Assembly: GCA_964405325.1 (NCBI GenBank)
Contig: CAYONM010000044.1
Span: 1 to 20,082 of the forward strand
From: CAYONM01 sp964405325
GTDB lineage: Bacteria; Planctomycetota; UBA11346
Length of the DNA: 20,082 nt
Direction: 5' to 3'
Part shown: piece after piece, positions 1 through 7,141 of the stretch
How the letters are laid out: each line of letters begins with the position of its first letter
Position numbering within the stretch: position 1 is the first letter of the stretch
Made by a program: the position numbers and the translations under genes
Notes under the pieces: generated by a model
Database searches by the model: none
The model's input: only the letters and a program-made list of their open reading frames with translations
What the model was told of the DNA's origin: nothing

Positions 1-26
1 TGCTACCTTTATTTCTTTCCGCACCC
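1..26 (-). mobile_element. Partial copy (left end) of the 156-bp TWA-flanked miniature element
   Basis: Read on the minus strand, these 26 bases match the left end of the complete copies at 6986-7141 and 12005-12160, starting GGGTGCGG. The stem sequence (AAAGGTAGC) is that of the 6986 copy. The triplet taa at 27-29 (TTA in element orientation) fits the 3-bp target duplication of the complete copies. The rest lies before the window, so completeness cannot be judged. Confidence 0.85.
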
Positions 27-33
27 TAAGAGC

Positions 34-91
34 AAAAACCGGGCGCCGACCGATACGATTGAACCCGTGGGTTCCGGGCGGCGCCCGGTTT
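34..91 (-). terminator. Rho-independent terminator downstream of the protease remnant
   Basis: A perfect 13-bp inverted repeat pairs 36-48 with 79-91. A second hairpin (gaaccc/gggttc, 61-66 with 69-74) lies inside it. On the minus strand the stem runs into five T residues (34-38), the usual layout of an intrinsic terminator. It lies about 30 bp past the stop codon of the protease remnant, so that gene probably once had a normal 3' end here. Confidence 0.7.
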
Positions 92-121
92 GTAGACCTG
101 CTTGGTTCACCAACCGATCGT

Positions 122-546
122 CTAAATGAATTCCTGCACCGCGTCGATACGGATGGCGAAGGCGATTTCCGAGGCACTGGGCACAGCGGTGGGACCGCCA
201 TCGGTGGGCTCATCGCCCAGGGTGCTGGAAGAAACAGCAACCACCTTGCCATCAACGCGAAACATAGGTGAGCCGCTGGTACCACCGCACAGCGATCCGC
301 CGTGCTGGATCAGCTGGTTCTGATCCGGCGTATCGTGATAGCGACCATCAAAATCGGTCAAACGACCAACCCAATCGTCTTTGAAGGTGGCCAACACACC
401 GCCGAAACGTTGCGTGTCGTGATTGATGGAGCTGTCCAGGCGCTCGCCCGCCCGATACGGACCCGCTGGGTGTTGAAGATCCGCCGGTCGTCAGAACCCG
501 GAAACAGCACGATGATCCGCATGGGGGGATGATCCGACCATGGCAC
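122..546 (-). pseudogene. Trypsin-like serine protease remnant, 5'-truncated and frameshifted
   Basis: The C-terminal part (about 91 codons ending at the stop 122-124) holds the motif CGGTSGSPMF, the nucleophile-serine block of chymotrypsin-fold (S1-like) proteases, followed by a typical DGKVVAV strand. The same frame stays open upstream (DTQRFGGVLATF) but hits a TGA at about position 492. The sensible continuation (MRIIVLFPGSDDRRIFNTQRV) is in another frame, so one indel lies near 440-455. Nothing resembling the catalytic His or Asp segments remains: the coding signal stops at about 546, just before the terminator of the neighbouring tRNA gene. The protein cannot be an active protease as it stands. 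A sequencing error could explain the frameshift but not the missing N-terminal half. Confidence 0.7.
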
Positions 547-562
547 CTCGAAACAACTGCAT

Positions 563-594
563 AAAAAATTCCCCTGCTCGTCTCAGCAGGGGAA
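563..594 (-). terminator. Intrinsic terminator of the tRNA-Leu gene
   Basis: A perfect 10-bp stem (569-578 with 585-594) with a 6-base loop is followed on the minus strand by a run of T residues (563-568). It starts three bases after the encoded CCA of tRNA-Leu, so it probably ends that transcript and perhaps argH read-through. Confidence 0.85.
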
Positions 595-596
595 TC

Positions 597-684
597 TGGT
601 ACCCGGAAGAGGATTCGAACCTCCACGGACATAATGTCCACAGCGACCTCAACGCTGCGCGTCTGCCAATTCCGCCATCCGGGC
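597..684 (-). tRNA. tRNA-Leu, anticodon GAG
   Basis: The minus strand folds into an 88-nt class II tRNA. The 5' acceptor arm GCCCGGA pairs with TCCGGGT, leaving a G-U first pair, followed by A and an encoded CCA (597-599). The D-arm region is GCGGAATTGGCAGACGC. The anticodon stem CAGCG/CGCTG encloses the loop TTGAGGT, giving anticodon GAG. A long variable arm (GGACATTATGTCC) is typical of tRNA-Leu, and the T-arm contains GGTTCGAATCC. It would read CUC and CUU codons. A promoter lies upstream and a terminator immediately downstream. Confidence 0.95.
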
Positions 685-708
685 TGGGACAACGATTGGG
701 AGGGCGCG

Positions 709-735
709 ATTCTGGAACCTCGGCCCGGCTGTCAA
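709..735 (-). promoter_or_regulatory. Probable sigma-70-type promoter of tRNA-Leu
   Basis: On the minus strand a perfect TTGACA (730-735) is followed 15 bp later by CAGAAT (709-714), a 4/6 match to the -10 consensus. The spacer is short, but the predicted start falls about 18 nt before the mature tRNA 5' end. The element lies between the argH stop and the tRNA. Confidence 0.5.
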
Positions 736-751
736 TACGGGGGATGATCTG

Positions 752-2122
752 TTATTTTCTATGTATTGCCGTCTCACCGCGCAGGTTCGCCCAGGTGGTG
801 TGCAGGTCGCTCTGGCGCAGCCGCCAATGCTCGCGTTCGGCAATCAGGCGCTGGTGATGGCTGGGCAGGTTCAGATTGCCGGTGCTGCCCAGGTGGGTGC
901 GCTCGCGCAAGACCTGCTCGTGGTCCGGAATCGGCACCTGGTCCAGGCTCGTACCGACGTGGCGATAGGCATCGCGGAAAGCCAAACCTTCGTCCCGGAC
1001 CAAGCGATACGCCTCTTCAGTGGCGTAAATGTCCTTGGTCAAGGCCGCCTCGATGCGGCTACGAATCGGCTCCAGGCCGGGGACGGCTTCGGTGCACACC
1101 GCCAGGGCCTGTTCGGCCAGTTCCACGCCATCCAACAACAAGGCTTTGGTGTCCTGCAGGTCGCGACTGTAGCCGGAGGCCAGGCCGATGGTGCAAGCAG
1201 CCAAACCGGTACGCAGGCCCAGGAATCGGGCGCAACGGCCGCGTAGCAGCTCGAACAGATCCGGGTTGCGCTTCTGGGGCATGATGCTGCTGCCGGTGGT
1301 GAAACCTTTGCCCAATTGGAAGAAACCGCATTCGGCCGTGGTGAAAAACACCAGGTCGGCAGCAAAGCGACTCAGGTCACCCAGCACTGCACCGATGGAA
1401 TCGAGCACGGCGCTTTCCACTTTGCCGCGACTATTGGCGTCGGCCATGCACGGCGCGCCCCATCGGGCGAAGCCCAACTGCTGAGCGGTGCCGGCCCGGT
1501 CCAGCGGCAGGCCGACCCCGTAACTGGCTCCAGACCCCAAGGGGCAGCTGTCGGACAGACGATAGGCGGCATCCAAAAGGATCAGATCTTCGATCAGAAC
1601 GTGGGCATGGCTGGCAAAGAACAGCCCGACGGAGGAGGGCATGCCGCGTTGCAGGTGGGTGTAGCCGGGCAGGGGATGGAATTCGAAGCGGCCGGCCTGG
1701 GTCAGCAGCGCGTCGGCCAGATCCAAGACGCTTTGCGCCAGACCACCGAGGTGATCCTTGGTCCAGAGCCGGACATCGGTCAAGACTTGGTCATTACGGC
1801 TGCGTCCGGTATGCAGACGACCAGCGGACTCGCCCATGCGGGCGGTCAGCAGGGCTTCCACCTTGGAATGGACGTCCTCGTCCTCAGCTTCCACGGTCCA
1901 GCCACCGACGTCGAATTCCCGCGCCAGACGACGCAGATGCCGCATCAGCAGATGCGCATCCGTTTCCGGGATGATGCCGGTGCTGCCCAGCATGTGGGCA
2001 TGGGCGATGGAACCGAGCAGGTCGTAGGGGGCGAGTTGCCGATCAAACAGGTAATCATCTCCAACGGTAAAGGCGTGTACCAGATCGTTGGTGGCATCGT
2101 CGCCCTTGCTCCAAATCGCCAT
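752..2122 (-). CDS. argH: Argininosuccinate lyase
   Basis: The product cleaves argininosuccinate to arginine and fumarate, the last step of arginine synthesis, in the cytoplasm. It is 456 residues, close to the E. coli enzyme. Visible family blocks are TGRSRNDQV (residues 105-113), GYTHLQ with the general-acid histidine H156, and the fumarase-superfamily signature GSSIMPQKRNP (277-287) with the mobile catalytic serine. The start at 2122 is chosen because the protein begins with the family-typical N-terminus (MAIWSKG) and an AGGAGG lies 7 bases upstream; the open frame beyond it has no family resemblance. It is divergent from purN with a gap of about 100 bp, and tRNA-Leu follows on the same strand. 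Confidence 0.97.
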   Translation of the reverse strand: MAIWSKGDDATNDLVHAFTVGDDYLFDRQLAPYDLLGSIAHAHMLGSTGIIPETDAHLLMRHLRRLAREFDVGGWTVEAEDEDVHSKVEALLTARMGESAGRLHTGRSRNDQVLTDVRLWTKDHLGGLAQSVLDLADALLTQAGRFEFHPLPGYTHLQRGMPSSVGLFFASHAHVLIEDLILLDAAYRLSDSCPLGSGASYGVGLPLDRAGTAQQLGFARWGAPCMADANSRGKVESAVLDSIGAVLGDLSRFAADLVFFTTAECGFFQLGKGFTTGSSIMPQKRNPDLFELLRGRCARFLGLRTGLAACTIGLASGYSRDLQDTKALLLDGVELAEQALAVCTEAVPGLEPIRSRIEAALTKDIYATEEAYRLVRDEGLAFRDAYRHVGTSLDQVPIPDHEQVLRERTHLGSTGNLNLPSHHQRLIAEREHWRLRQSDLHTTWANLRGETAIHRK

Positions 2123-2226
2123 TGAAAGTCCTCCTGCCGTTCGTTTGCGGACGGTGCCGAGCCTGCGTCCGATCGCAATGGCAACTGCTGCTTGGCAGGT
2201 AGCGGTGGCGACCAGTCTTGACCGCC

Positions 2227-2781
2227 ATGCATCAGACCATCGGCATTCTGCTCTCGGGTTCCGGGACGACCTATGAGAACCTGCATCAACACATCGAAGC
2301 CGGCGTGCTGCCAGCACGTATCGCGGTGGTGATCAGCTCGCGGATCGATGTCGCCGGGGTTGATCGAGCCCGGCGCTTCGGCCATCCACTGGTAATCGCC
2401 AAGGATCCCGAACAGGTCACTGAGGCTTTACGCAGCCATGGCGCGCAGTGGGTGGTGATGTGTGGCTGGTTGCGCTTCTGGGACCCACCAGCCCCCTGGC
2501 AGGGTAAGACCGTCAACATCCATCCGGCCCTGCTGCCGGCCTACGGCGGCAAGGGCATGCATGGCGCACACGTGCATCGCGCCGTATTGGCAGCAGGTGA
2601 GACCCGCTCCGGCTGTACCGTGCATCAGGTCGATGGCGCCTACGACAGCGGTCCCATCATCGCCCAGCAAGAAGTACCGGTCCATGCCGACGACACCCCG
2701 GCCACCCTGGCGACGCGAGTGCAAGCAGCTGAGCGCGACCTGTATCCCCGTGTCTTGGCCGAAATGCTCCAGCAGCAGTGA
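2227..2781 (+). CDS. purN: Phosphoribosylglycinamide formyltransferase
   Basis: PurN transfers a formyl group from 10-formyl-THF to GAR in purine synthesis. The 184-residue product has the N-terminal substrate loop SGSGTTYENL, the catalytic block VNIHPALLPAYGGKGMHG (Asn and His of the formyltransferase triad) and SGCTVHQVDGAYDSGPII, which carries the catalytic Asp. Length fits the single-domain PurN family. The first ATG (2227) is chosen; a TTG nine bases upstream is possible, and neither has a convincing Shine-Dalgarno. It heads a plus-strand run with the hotdog and sigma-factor genes. GGKGMHG, where many homologues have a Phe or Arg, is a minor variation. Confidence 0.93.
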   Translation: MHQTIGILLSGSGTTYENLHQHIEAGVLPARIAVVISSRIDVAGVDRARRFGHPLVIAKDPEQVTEALRSHGAQWVVMCGWLRFWDPPAPWQGKTVNIHPALLPAYGGKGMHGAHVHRAVLAAGETRSGCTVHQVDGAYDSGPIIAQQEVPVHADDTPATLATRVQAAERDLYPRVLAEMLQQQ

Positions 2782-2820
2782 AGACCTTGCCTCGGCTGGT
2801 TGGGCGCCAGCATGCGGCTC

Positions 2821-3729
2821 ATGACAGCAACGGTTCTCGATCGTACCGCCCTCCACGACTACTTGCCACATCGCGGATTAAACATCCTGTTGGATGAACT
2901 CCAGCTGGATCAGGATGCTGGCTTAGCCATCAGCCATTTCTCCGTTCCATCCGACGATCCCCATGGTCGCTGTCTGTTTGCTGCTCATCATGGCGATCGT
3001 GGCACGTTCTGGTTGGAACCCTTTCTTGGCGAGGCCGTAGCCCTGACCGGGGTGCCCTTGTTGATGGATGAGGTTGCCGCCGTCGGCAAGGTTTCGGTGT
3101 TCAGCATGATCAGCCGGGTGGATTTCCTCGATCTGGCGCCTATGGCCGCCGATATCGAAGCCAGCGCTCAGATCAAACGCCGTCGCGGCAACTTCACCCA
3201 GTTCGCCTGCAAAGTACGGCATGACGGTCGTACCATTATGAATGCCGAGGTGCTCTCCGGTGCCGCAAGCCTGGACGATGTCGCCAGCATTCCCGCCAGA
3301 CCACTGCAGCAGGCGGTGGGCGAAACGGTCTCGGCGCCCGGCTTCAAGCATCCATCGCTGCATTTCATCAGGGGCGTACGTCAGTTCGATGCTGATGAAC
3401 GCCGTCTGACCGCGACCTATATCTATCCAGAGAATCATCCCCTGGTCCCAGGACATTTTCCGGGTGGCGCCGTGATGATGGGCGTGACGCAATGGATGGC
3501 CGTTGCCGATGCTGCCTGGCTGCTGCGTGAGCGCTTGGGCATGGACCAGGCCATCACCGTCGACGGACGCATCGTCCGCGATGACGGCAGCGAAGTGCTG
3601 GATGTACGCGAATTGACCGTGGCACCGTCACCAACCGGCCTGCCCATGATCCGTTGCGCCAAACGTTGCGCCTTCCGTGATATGGTCATACCGGGCGATG
3701 GCATTGTTATCGAGGTGACCGCACGTTGA
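2821..3729 (+). CDS. Double-hotdog FabZ/FabA-like protein
   Basis: The 302-residue product contains two FabZ-like hotdog halves. The first (about 12-155) has LPHRGLNILLDE, matching the FabZ N-terminal PHRYPFLLVDR block, and NAEVLSGA at its end. It lacks the GHFPG turn, but an ungapped alignment keeps His57 and Glu71 at the catalytic spacing. The second (about 180-302) has a textbook PENHPLVPGHFPGGAVMMG, but the catalytic Glu position is Met226. FabZ active sites combine His and Glu across a hotdog pair, so the fusion may hold one working site, or be a thioesterase or binding protein. By family it would act on acyl-ACP or acyl-CoA. The start is uncertain: ATG 2812 and ATG 2821 are equivalent, with no clear Shine-Dalgarno. 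Its TGA overlaps the next start codon, suggesting translational coupling with the sigma factor. Confidence 0.75.
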   Translation: MTATVLDRTALHDYLPHRGLNILLDELQLDQDAGLAISHFSVPSDDPHGRCLFAAHHGDRGTFWLEPFLGEAVALTGVPLLMDEVAAVGKVSVFSMISRVDFLDLAPMAADIEASAQIKRRRGNFTQFACKVRHDGRTIMNAEVLSGAASLDDVASIPARPLQQAVGETVSAPGFKHPSLHFIRGVRQFDADERRLTATYIYPENHPLVPGHFPGGAVMMGVTQWMAVADAAWLLRERLGMDQAITVDGRIVRDDGSEVLDVRELTVAPSPTGLPMIRCAKRCAFRDMVIPGDGIVIEVTAR

Positions 3730-4433
3730 TGGAAACTGGCGCCCCATCCAATTGGCGCACCACGGCATGGTCCGTGATCGTCGGCGCCCAAGGGGGCGGA
3801 GAAGAAGGGCGCCGATGCCTGGAGAATCTCTGCCGTACTTATTGGAAGCCGGCGTATTATTATGCCCGCCGACGAGGCATGAACCATCACGACGCGGCCG
3901 ATTGCGTGCAGGAATTCTTCGCCCGCATGTTCGACAAGAACTGGCTGGCACGGGTGGAACAGGACCGTGGTTCGTTCCGTGGGTGGCTGTTGACGGCATT
4001 ACGTCGATGGGTCAGCCGTAGCCGCACCATCACCGGTGCCGATCGCTTCACCGTGGTCTCCGACGACGCCGTCCGATCCTACGAACGTGAAGACGATCAG
4101 GTGAATCCTGACGATTTGTTCAACCGTGCCTGGGCACAGAGTTGTCTCGACGAGGCACTGCGTTTGATAGTGTCTGAACAACGCGGCACCAGCCGCGAGC
4201 AGCAGGTGCTGCTGTTTGCGTTCTACCTGGAACACACCGCTGAGGACGGGGACCCCCCTAGTTACGAGGTGTTGGCGCAGCATTTTGAGGTGCCGGTGAG
4301 TACGATCACCAATTGGCTGCACCGGGCACGCAGCCTGTTTCGCACCTATCTGCTTCGGGTGGTCCGCGATACGCTCGATGACCACGATGCCGCCGAAATC
4401 GAACTGAATCGGCTGCGTAGCTACCTGGAGTAG
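3729..4433 (+). CDS. ECF-like RNA polymerase sigma factor
   Basis: The 234-residue product has a sigma region 2-like segment (about 25-100: helix CLENLCRTYWKPAYYYARRR, then HDAADCVQEFFARMF and a basic GWLLTALRRWV) and a region 4-like helix-turn-helix (about 168-215: YEVLAQHFEVPVSTITNWLHRARSLF). It lacks regions 1 and 3, so it is ECF type, though longer than the usual 170-190 residues. Similar long forms are common in Planctomycetes. It would direct RNA polymerase to an unknown promoter set. No anti-sigma factor with membrane segments is adjacent. The start ATG (3729) overlaps the stop of the hotdog gene (3727-3729). The cysH remnant starts 2 bp after its stop, so all of these probably share a transcript. 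Confidence 0.82.
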   Translation: METGAPSNWRTTAWSVIVGAQGGGEEGRRCLENLCRTYWKPAYYYARRRGMNHHDAADCVQEFFARMFDKNWLARVEQDRGSFRGWLLTALRRWVSRSRTITGADRFTVVSDDAVRSYEREDDQVNPDDLFNRAWAQSCLDEALRLIVSEQRGTSREQQVLLFAFYLEHTAEDGDPPSYEVLAQHFEVPVSTITNWLHRARSLFRTYLLRVVRDTLDDHDAAEIELNRLRSYLE

Positions 4434-4435
4434 AT

Positions 4436-5403
4436 ATGTCCGATGTCAACGCCCTGAGAACGCGGAACTATATGGTACTTCCGCGCAGTCGGTCGTAGCC
4501 AAGGCCCTGGAGATATTAGGCCAGGATACCGCCATCGCCTTTTCTGGTGCCGAAGATATCTTGCTGATCGAATACGCCAAACAGAGCGGTCGCCCCTTCC
4601 GGGTATTTGCGTTGGATACCGGTCGCCTGCATCCGGAGACCTATCGTTTTTTCGAGGTGGTGGGACAGCACTACCAACTGCGTATCGAGTATTGTTTCCC
4701 ACAGGCAGAAGCGGTGCAGGACCTGGTCCGGAAGAAGGGCCTGTTCAGTTTCTACCAGGACGGCCATCAAGAGTGCTGTGGCATCCGCAAGGTGGAACCG
4801 CTTCGGCGACAACTGGCTGAGCTGCAGGCCTGGATCACCGGTCAGCGCAAAGATCAGAGCCCCACCCGTCAGCAGCTGGATCTGGTCCAGATCGATCCCA
4901 CCTTCACCGGTCGGGATGACCAGCCCTTGGTGAAATGGAATCCCCTGGCCGAGACCACCGGCCATGTCTTCTCGGAAAAGGGCCGCAATCCCTGGCAGCA
5001 GGACGGTCTGGAGCTTCGCGTCGACAGCCGGCTGGCGGCACGAAGCGATCTTGGCCGTGGCGGTGAGGAAAGGCGCGACTTCCTCTTGCTGGGGCTCAGT
5101 CCAACGCCAGGTCCGGAGCTGGTGTATGGTCTGGCCAACCGGCACGGCAGCAATCAACCACTGCCGAACGGGGTCGACGCACGCTGCGTGTTTCAGGATG
5201 GCGGCTATGTGGGCGAGGTACGCATCGATGCCACATTGCTCGACCGCTGGGCCGGCCGGTCCTGGCGCAGCGCTCGGATCAACCTGCTGGTCAACGACCT
5301 CGACCGGGCCGACGGCAGCGTACGGAAATGGGCTTGGCGTCCAGATTGGCGAGCCGAGAACAACATCGTCGGCTCGGGCACGCTGGTCAGGTCGACTGAG
5401 TGA
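4436..5403 (+). pseudogene. cysH: Broken cysH (APS/PAPS reductase) joined in frame to a CBM9-like domain
   Basis: An ATG at 4436, two bases after the sigma-factor stop, begins MSDVNALR, but that frame stops at about 4498. The CysH sequence continues from about 4459 in another frame (NAELYGTSAQSVVAKALEIL), so there is an indel near 4455. The homology then runs cleanly: AFSGAEDILLIEYA, FALDTGRLHPETY, HQECCGIRKVEPL (Cys pair of the [4Fe-4S] APS-reductase type), WITGQRKDQSPTR, KWNPLAETTG. At about 4960 it stops abruptly: the CxxC and catalytic C-terminal Cys segments are missing. The frame continues as a different fold, NPWQQDGLELRVDSR...RRDFLLLGLSP...DGGYVGEVRI...LLVNDLD...GSGTLVR, resembling CBM9/DOMON-like C-terminal domains. 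A deletion fusing two genes explains this best. An active reductase is very unlikely. The last 17 bases overlap the convergent gene at 5387. Confidence 0.68.
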
Positions 5404-5635
5404 CCTGGTCGGCAGGCATGATCAGCTCGATCCGGTTGGTCGCCAAGTCGAGGAAGTCTACCTGAAACAGGGGGGTGCCATCTGAGGTGGCGATTTCCAC
5501 CTCGACGATGGCGACGAAGGGCCCCGCATTCAGCACGTAGTCGGTAAGCCTCGAGCCCGGGAGCAGGGCGATGCGACCGGTCAGGCGATGCTGCGCGGTA
5601 TAGATGATGACGCTGGTGCTGTTGCTCTCGTCCAT
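5387..5635 (-). CDS. Small conserved protein of unknown function, 82 residues
   Basis: The product is a short beta-rich protein (SVIIYTAQHRLTGRIAL, SRLTDYVLNAG, FVAIVEVEIAT, LFQVDFLDLATNRIELIMP). The pattern recalls small bacterial proteins in which a 'RLxDxLN' segment precedes hydrophobic strands and a final 'IxLIxP'. I recognise the style but cannot name a function. There is no signal peptide or membrane segment. A GGAG lies 7 bases before the ATG (5635), which supports the start. The gene is divergent from pilT (81 bp between starts). Its 3' end overlaps the chimeric cysH remnant, consistent with that remnant having arrived at its present end by deletion. Confidence 0.7.
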   Translation of the reverse strand: MDESNSTSVIIYTAQHRLTGRIALLPGSRLTDYVLNAGPFVAIVEVEIATSDGTPLFQVDFLDLATNRIELIMPADQVTQST

Positions 5636-5716
5636 GGAATAGCTCCGTGCCAGGGTGCGTTTCTATGGTATGGTAGAACATAAGCCGTAGCCGCGCAAGC
5701 CGAGTGGAGAAAGCCC

Positions 5717-6799
5717 ATGGCCTGGATCGACAATCTCTTCAAACGCATGGCCGAAGTCGGTGCTGCCGACGTCCATATCCGTAGCAGCCAGGTGCCGCGC
5801 ATTCGCGACGCTGGCGACCTGGTCCCCATGCAGGGGGTTCCGGAGCTCTCGCCCGATCAAGTCAGTAAAATTCTGAAAGAAATCGCTCCAGCAGACAATT
5901 GGACCCAGTTCGAGGAAAACTGGGACACCGACTTTGCCTATGCTCTGGAGGGGGTGGGACGTTTTCGCGCCAATTTCATGATGGATCGCTTTGGCCCGGG
6001 GGCGGTTTTTCGGCGAATCCCGGAAAAAATCCTCACCGCAGAACAGCTGGGGCTACCGGAAGCCGTCATCAAGCTGACCGAACATCGCAAGGGCCTCGTG
6101 CTGGTGACCGGCCCTACTGGCTCGGGCAAATCCACGACCCTGGCGGCGATGATCGATCATATCAACGATAACCGATCTGAGCATATACTCACCATCGAAG
6201 ATCCGGTGGAGTTTGTCCATCCACCCAAAAAGAGCCTGTTTACCCAACGCGAGATCCACAAGCACTCACGCAGTTTCGCGACTGCCCTGCGCGCTGCCCT
6301 GCGCCAGGACCCTGATATCGTCTTGGTGGGTGAAATGCGTGACCTCGAGACCACCCGAATCGCGATCGAAACCGCCGAGACCGGCCATCTGGTGTTCGGT
6401 ACCCTGCACACGTCTACCGCCGCCAGTACGGTGGATCGCATCATCAACCAGTTTCCAGCCGAAGAGCAGGAGCAGATCCGCCTGATGCTGGCCGGCAGCA
6501 TGCGCGGCGTGGTGGCGCAGAACCTGCTGAAGAAAAAGGGCGGAGGCCGCTGCGCCGCCCAGGAAATCCTGGTGGTAACCCCCGGCGTTGCCGCACTGGT
6601 CCGCGAAGGCAAAACCTTCCAGCTACCATCGGCAATGCAGACCGGCGCTCGTTTTGGCATGCAACTATTGAACAACGCCTTGGAAAATCTGGTCCGTGAG
6701 GACAAGGTGGAGCCACAGGAAGCCTATGACAAGTCGATCGATAAATCTGACATGCTGCAGAAATTGCAGGCCATGGGCAAGCAGGTCAAAACAGATTAA
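5717..6799 (+). CDS. pilT: Type IV pilus retraction ATPase, PilT/PilU family
   Basis: The 360-residue product is a GspE/PilT-type hexameric ATPase that would power pilus disassembly (twitching, adhesion, DNA uptake) at the inner face of the cytoplasmic membrane. The N-terminal PAS-like domain begins LFKRMAEVGAADVHIRS. Family motifs follow in order: Walker A GPTGSGKST (132-140), Asp box ILTIEDPVEF (157-166), Walker B PDIVLVGEMRD (199-209) and His box TAETGHLVFGTLHT (219-232). Length fits PilT/PilU. The KKKGGGR segment near residue 274 is at the place where the family usually has a conserved Gly-rich turn. The start is supported by GGAGA upstream of the ATG. No other pilus gene lies in the window; isolated pilT genes are common. 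Confidence 0.93.
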   Translation: MAWIDNLFKRMAEVGAADVHIRSSQVPRIRDAGDLVPMQGVPELSPDQVSKILKEIAPADNWTQFEENWDTDFAYALEGVGRFRANFMMDRFGPGAVFRRIPEKILTAEQLGLPEAVIKLTEHRKGLVLVTGPTGSGKSTTLAAMIDHINDNRSEHILTIEDPVEFVHPPKKSLFTQREIHKHSRSFATALRAALRQDPDIVLVGEMRDLETTRIAIETAETGHLVFGTLHTSTAASTVDRIINQFPAEEQEQIRLMLAGSMRGVVAQNLLKKKGGGRCAAQEILVVTPGVAALVREGKTFQLPSAMQTGARFGMQLLNNALENLVREDKVEPQEAYDKSIDKSDMLQKLQAMGKQVKTD

Positions 6800-6840
6800 A
6801 CAGGGCGAGCACAGAACCCAAGGATTTCATGATACTGGTT

Positions 6841-6869
6841 GCACCCTCGGGACTTCGTCTCGAGGGTGC
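6841..6869 (+). terminator. Hairpin downstream of pilT
   Basis: A 12-bp stem (6841-6852 with 6858-6869, one G-T pair) encloses the 5-base loop cttcg, 41 bp after the pilT stop. There is no T-run after it, so it is either a weak or Rho-assisted terminator or an mRNA-stabilising hairpin. Between it and the mobile element (6870-6985) I see no gene or other structure. Confidence 0.5.
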
Positions 6870-6985
6870 GATCTCTAGTGCTCTGTCTACGCAATAAAGT
6901 CCAGTATAGCTGCATCTCGCACGGCATCTGCGGCGTTCCGAAAGCCTCAAGATGGCGCTGCCATTCCTTCTACTTCCGCGCCTTA

Positions 6986-7141
6986 GGGTGCGAAAAGAAA
7001 TAAAGGTAGCAGATCGCGCAGAGATTTTGTCGATTCTTCAAGGCGCGAAGAGCGAGCATATCGAGTATATGTAAGCGATAAGCAACGCAGAAGGGCGGCA
7101 AAAGATCAAGTGAGACGCTACCTTTATTTATTGACGGGCCC
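6986..7141 (+). mobile_element. Complete 156-bp miniature inverted-repeat element, copy A
   Basis: This copy is the same length as, and closely similar to, 12005-12160. Its ends are inverted (GGGTGCG at left, GGGCCCG on the reverse of the right end), and a perfect 13-bp stem pairs 6998-7010 with 7117-7129. It is flanked by a TTA duplication (6983-6985 and 7142-7144). It carries no open frame long enough for a transposase, so it would need one supplied in trans. The interior contains a conserved small inverted repeat CATAT-N5-ATATG. The right-hand duplicated TTA is also the stop codon (TAA on the minus strand) of the sugar-isomerase-like gene. Confidence 0.85.

Noticed and set aside
1316..2125. 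A 269-codon plus-strand open frame opposite argH
   Set aside because: It is a shadow of the conserved ArgH coding sequence. The Gly/Gln-rich translation shows no domain.
2123..2317. A 65-residue N-terminal extension of ArgH
   Set aside because: The extension is Arg-rich and unlike the family, whereas an AGGAGG precedes the internal ATG at 2122.
4516..5157. A 213-codon minus-strand open frame opposite the cysH/CBM9 chimera
   Set aside because: The plus strand carries recognisable CysH and CBM9-like motifs, while this frame shows none.
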